The notes beneath the pieces are model-generated. The model made no database searches. It worked only from the letters and a program-made list of their open reading frames with translations, and was not told the origin of the DNA. From positions 1 to 23,384 of IMG/VR virus record IMGVR_UViG_3300048056_000085: a DNA stretch of 23,384 nucleotides; one strand, 5' to 3'. Positions 21,805 through 23,384 of the stretch are shown in pieces. Source of the DNA: a virus. The translations under genes and the position numbers were made by a program. Numbering within the stretch: the first letter of the stretch is position 1; each line of letters opens with the position of its first letter.

Positions 21805-22050
21805 CTAGATAGTAGTAGGCGCGTTGGTGTGGGCGGGGGCATTGTCGGACTGCTGTAGTAGATGCTGCGGGGTCACGCCCAGCGCGCGGGCGAGGTCCAC
21901 CAGCCGGCCCACCGAGGGCACGCAAGCTCCGCGCTCGACGGCGGCGACCCAGGCCCGCGAGGTGCCGGCCAGCTCGGCCAGTTCCCGCTGAGATAGCCCT
22001 GCGTCGAGGCGCGCTAGCCTGACGGCGGCCGGGATGTGGTCGGGGGACAT
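21805..22050 (-). CDS. XRE-family helix-turn-helix repressor
   Basis: An 81-aa Cro/CI-type protein. The HTH core is at residues about 19-41 (LSQRELAELAGTSRAWVAAVE), followed by PSVGRLVDLARALGV, completing the five-helix domain. A Pro/Thr/Ala tail replaces any peptidase or dimerisation domain. I choose ATG 22050 because it lies exactly 6 nt after a TATCAT box with TTGTGG 17 bp further up; a GTG at 22083 would add 11 residues (beginning MDDGQPNYHAA). It is divergent from the operon at 22137, and the intergenic palindrome is its likely operator. It probably controls early/lysogenic expression. Size suggests a simple dimeric switch protein. Confidence 0.85.
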   Translation of the reverse strand: MSPDHIPAAVRLARLDAGLSQRELAELAGTSRAWVAAVERGACVPSVGRLVDLARALGVTPQHLLQQSDNAPAHTNAPTTI

Positions 22051-22056
22051 AGCCGC

Positions 22057-22085
22057 ATGATAGTTAGGCTGCCCATCATCCACAA
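22057..22085 (-). promoter_or_regulatory. Promoter of the XRE repressor, leaderless geometry
   Basis: On the minus strand TTGTGG (22085-22080), 17-bp spacer, TATCAT (22062-22057), six bases, ATG at 22050. The -35 is weak but spacer and -10-to-ATG distance match the two strong promoters at 7880 and 21578. A longer protein starting at 22083 would have to be transcribed from elsewhere. Confidence 0.55.
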
Positions 22086-22101
22086 GGGCGTGCTTTTTTT
22101 C

Positions 22102-22130
22102 TTGACAGGTGTCACTGTGAGTGACACTTA
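22102..22130 (+). promoter_or_regulatory. Promoter with palindromic operator for the plus-strand operon
   Basis: TTGACA (22102-22107) is preceded by T7 (22094-22100). The palindrome GTGTCAC-TGTGA-GTGACAC (22109-22127) fills the spacer. The distance from -35 to ATG (22137) equals that of the other leaderless promoters, placing the -10 at 22125-22130 (CACTTA), a poor match that the operator overlaps. A repressor bound here would block polymerase. The divergent XRE protein is the obvious candidate. Confidence 0.6.
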
Positions 22131-22136
22131 TCCCGC

Positions 22137-22457
22137 ATGGACACGACGACCACCACGGCGGTGCCGACCGCCACGACCACTATCTGCTGGCCCCCGCACG
22201 ACGTGCCGCCAGCGTACGATCTGGCCCACGACGCCGCTCTGCTGCTCGCAGCGGGGATCAGTGACATCATCCACACCACCGACCGGCGCGAGCGCTGGGA
22301 TGTAGCGCGTGACTACTCGAGGCGCGCCGTCGCACTGGCCGGGGACGTGACGCTCGCGGCTCGGCGAGGCGACGATCGCCGGTCCTGCGAGGAGGCGATG
22401 CGTCTGCTCAGGATCCTGCTCCTGCACTGCCAGGAGGTCATGGAGGTGTCGTGGTGA
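22137..22457 (+). CDS. 106-aa unknown protein, first gene of right-end operon
   Basis: Starts MDTTTTTAVPTATTT, a Thr-rich disordered N-terminus. A helical domain with HDVPPAYDLAHDAALLLAAG, the charged stretch DRRERWDVARDYSRRAV and a C-terminal helix LLRILLLHCQEVM follows. I recognise no family. There is no Shine-Dalgarno; the first gene base is close to the expected transcription start, so the mRNA may be leaderless. The beginning ATGGACA is shared with the two other leaderless cassettes. The stop overlaps the next start (GTGA, 22454-22457). The gene is under the control region shared with the XRE repressor. Confidence 0.65.
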   Translation: MDTTTTTAVPTATTTICWPPHDVPPAYDLAHDAALLLAAGISDIIHTTDRRERWDVARDYSRRAVALAGDVTLAARRGDDRRSCEEAMRLLRILLLHCQEVMEVSW

Positions 22458-22666
22458 CGGACTGGCGGCACGACCCGGAGGAACCCGAGACGTGGATCTC
22501 CACGGACGACTACGAGGGGACGCGGGGGATCGTGACGATCCGCGGCCAAGGCCACGGTGGGCAGTGGGTCGGATCCCCGGAGCAGCTCCGACTGCTGGCG
22601 GCCGAGCTGCTCGAGCTGGCGGCCGAGTGCGAGGCCCGCAGGGCCGAGGAGGCGGGGCGTGACTAG
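22454..22666 (+). CDS. 70-aa unknown acidic protein
   Basis: GTG at 22454 overlaps the previous stop (an in-frame GTG at 22451 is also possible). The N-terminal half (WISTDDYEGTRGIVTIRGQG) looks like a beta hairpin. The C-terminal half is a helix rich in Leu, Glu and Ala (EQLRLLAAELLELAAECEARRAEEAG). Small proteins of this strand-then-helix kind occur in phage early regions, but no family is recognised. It overlaps the pentapeptide-repeat gene by 8 bases and contains that gene's ribosome binding site (GAGGAGG, 22646-22652), so the three genes form one operon. Confidence 0.65.
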   Translation: MTDWRHDPEEPETWISTDDYEGTRGIVTIRGQGHGGQWVGSPEQLRLLAAELLELAAECEARRAEEAGRD

Positions 22667-23384
22667 CGTCCGAGAGCGCCTTGAGGCGCACGCTGAGGCG
22701 TGCCGGGAGGCCACCGCGGCGGGGCATAGTCGGCCGGACTGGGCCGGTGGCCACTTGCGCGATGCCGAACTGTGCCAAGCCAACCTTCGCGGCGCCAACC
22801 TGCGCGGCGCTGACCTGCGCTTCGCCAACCTACTCGGAGCCAACCTACTCGGCGTCGACCTGCGCGGCGCCAACCTGCGCGGCGCTGACCTGCGCGGCGC
22901 TGACCTGCGCGGCGCTGACCTGCGCGATGCCGACCTGTGCCAAGCCAACCTTCGCGGCGCCAACCTGCGCGGCGCCAACCTGCGCGGCGCCAGCCTGCGC
23001 TTTGCTGACCTGCGCGAAGCCGACCTGCGCGAAGCCGACCTGCGCTTCGCTGACCTGCGCGACGCTAGCCTGCGCCACGCCGACCTTGGCGACGCCAACC
23101 TGCACCGCGCCGACCTGCGCGGCGCCAACCTGCGCGGCGCCAACCTGGGCCACGCCGACCTGGGCGACGCCGACCTGGGCGGTGCCGCCGGCGCTGACGA
23201 GGTGCCGCGTGCGCCCGTGGCTGGCCTGGCCGCGGCAGTGCTGCGCCAGATCACGGAGCACCCGGAGACCTGGGACCAGGAGGTCTGGCACTCGGACTGC
23301 GGCACGGCGCACTGCTGCGCCGGATGGGCGGTGGTGCTGGCCGGGGGGGCTGGCCCCCGTGCCGAGGCGCGCCTGGGCACGGGG
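22659..23384 (+). CDS. Pentapeptide-repeat protein (3' end outside window)
   Basis: GTG at 22659 with GAGGAGG 6 nt upstream; the frame is open to the last base (242 codons seen). After a short helical N-terminus (1-33), residues 36-175 are 28 tandem pentapeptides of the A(D/N/S)LRG type, which fold as a right-handed square beta-helix of about seven turns. The only change at the first position is one Val. Beyond the repeats come APVAGLAAAVLRQI and a segment with CGTAHCCAGWAV (C214 to V225), a C-terminal motif often found after such repeats. Some pentapeptide proteins (Qnr, MfpA) mimic DNA and protect gyrase; whether this one does is not shown. Third gene of the operon under the XRE/operator control region. 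Confidence 0.9.
   Translation, partial: MTSVRERLEAHAEACREATAAGHSRPDWAGGHLRDAELCQANLRGANLRGADLRFANLLGANLLGVDLRGANLRGADLRGADLRGADLRDADLCQANLRGANLRGANLRGASLRFADLREADLREADLRFADLRDASLRHADLGDANLHRADLRGANLRGANLGHADLGDADLGGAAGADEVPRAPVAGLAAAVLRQITEHPETWDQEVWHSDCGTAHCCAGWAVVLAGGAGPRAEARLGTG

Noticed and set aside
22764-23183. Short regular DNA repeats resembling a repeat array or CRISPR
   Set aside because: The 15-bp period equals five codons and translates to pentapeptide repeats; there are no unique spacers.
22313-23380. 355-codon minus-strand frame with SARRSA-type repeats, and a second one at 22845-23312 with QVGAA repeats
   Set aside because: Both repeats are the antisense reading of the pentapeptide repeats in the plus-strand gene at 22659-23384, which has a good ribosome binding site and a true protein family pattern.

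Overview
The window is a gene-dense, GC-rich stretch of a tailed-phage genome (free phage or prophage) with a contractile, myovirus-type tail. The evidence is an unbroken set of recognisable virion genes: neck proteins, a DUF3383-type sheath, a DUF3277-type tube, a tape measure, a compact Pam3-like baseplate, terminase and portal. Genes are tightly packed, many share ATGA or GTGA stop/start overlaps, and GTG starts are common. The host cannot be named from the sequence. High GC, many GTG starts and apparently leaderless accessory genes would fit a high-GC bacterium of the actinobacterial or Deinococcus kind, but this is only inference.

Layout. 1-1233: the end of an unrecognised gene, then two small membrane proteins (holin-like). 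1237-7574: neck/connector, tail terminator, sheath, tube, tail assembly chaperone with a probable -1 frameshift extension, tape measure, Dit-like protein, a 33-aa mini-gene and baseplate plug. 7580-7928: a reverse-strand 'moron' with its own consensus promoter and terminator, set between two baseplate genes. 7943-13241: hub, spike, gp25-like wedge, J-like wedge, a DUF2612-like protein and a probable fibre. 13241-17437: small and large terminase, and an 801-aa protein joining a portal, an excisionase-like helix-turn-helix and a Mu F-type head-morphogenesis domain, with an A10 tract between the last two. 17463-20647: four poorly recognised late genes (one fibre-like) and an 88-aa protein ending in a phospholipase A2 active-site motif. 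No major capsid protein, protease, integrase or endolysin is recognisable here; the capsid genes probably lie left of the window.

The right end is an early/regulatory region. On the minus strand are SSB, a ribbon-helix-helix protein, two small unknown proteins and an XRE-type repressor. Divergent from these, on the plus strand, is an operon of two small unknown proteins and a long pentapeptide-repeat protein that runs off the window. The intergenic region between them carries a palindromic operator. Three promoters place the -10 box exactly 6 nt before the ATG with a 17-bp spacer, and a fourth keeps the same spacing with a degraded -10. This implies leaderless mRNAs. Two of these promoters, 13 kb apart, are near-copies that share the first five codons of otherwise unrelated genes.

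The items most worth following up are the portal/HTH/MuF fusion with its A10 slippage site, the minimal phospholipase A2-like protein, and the family of leaderless moron cassettes.
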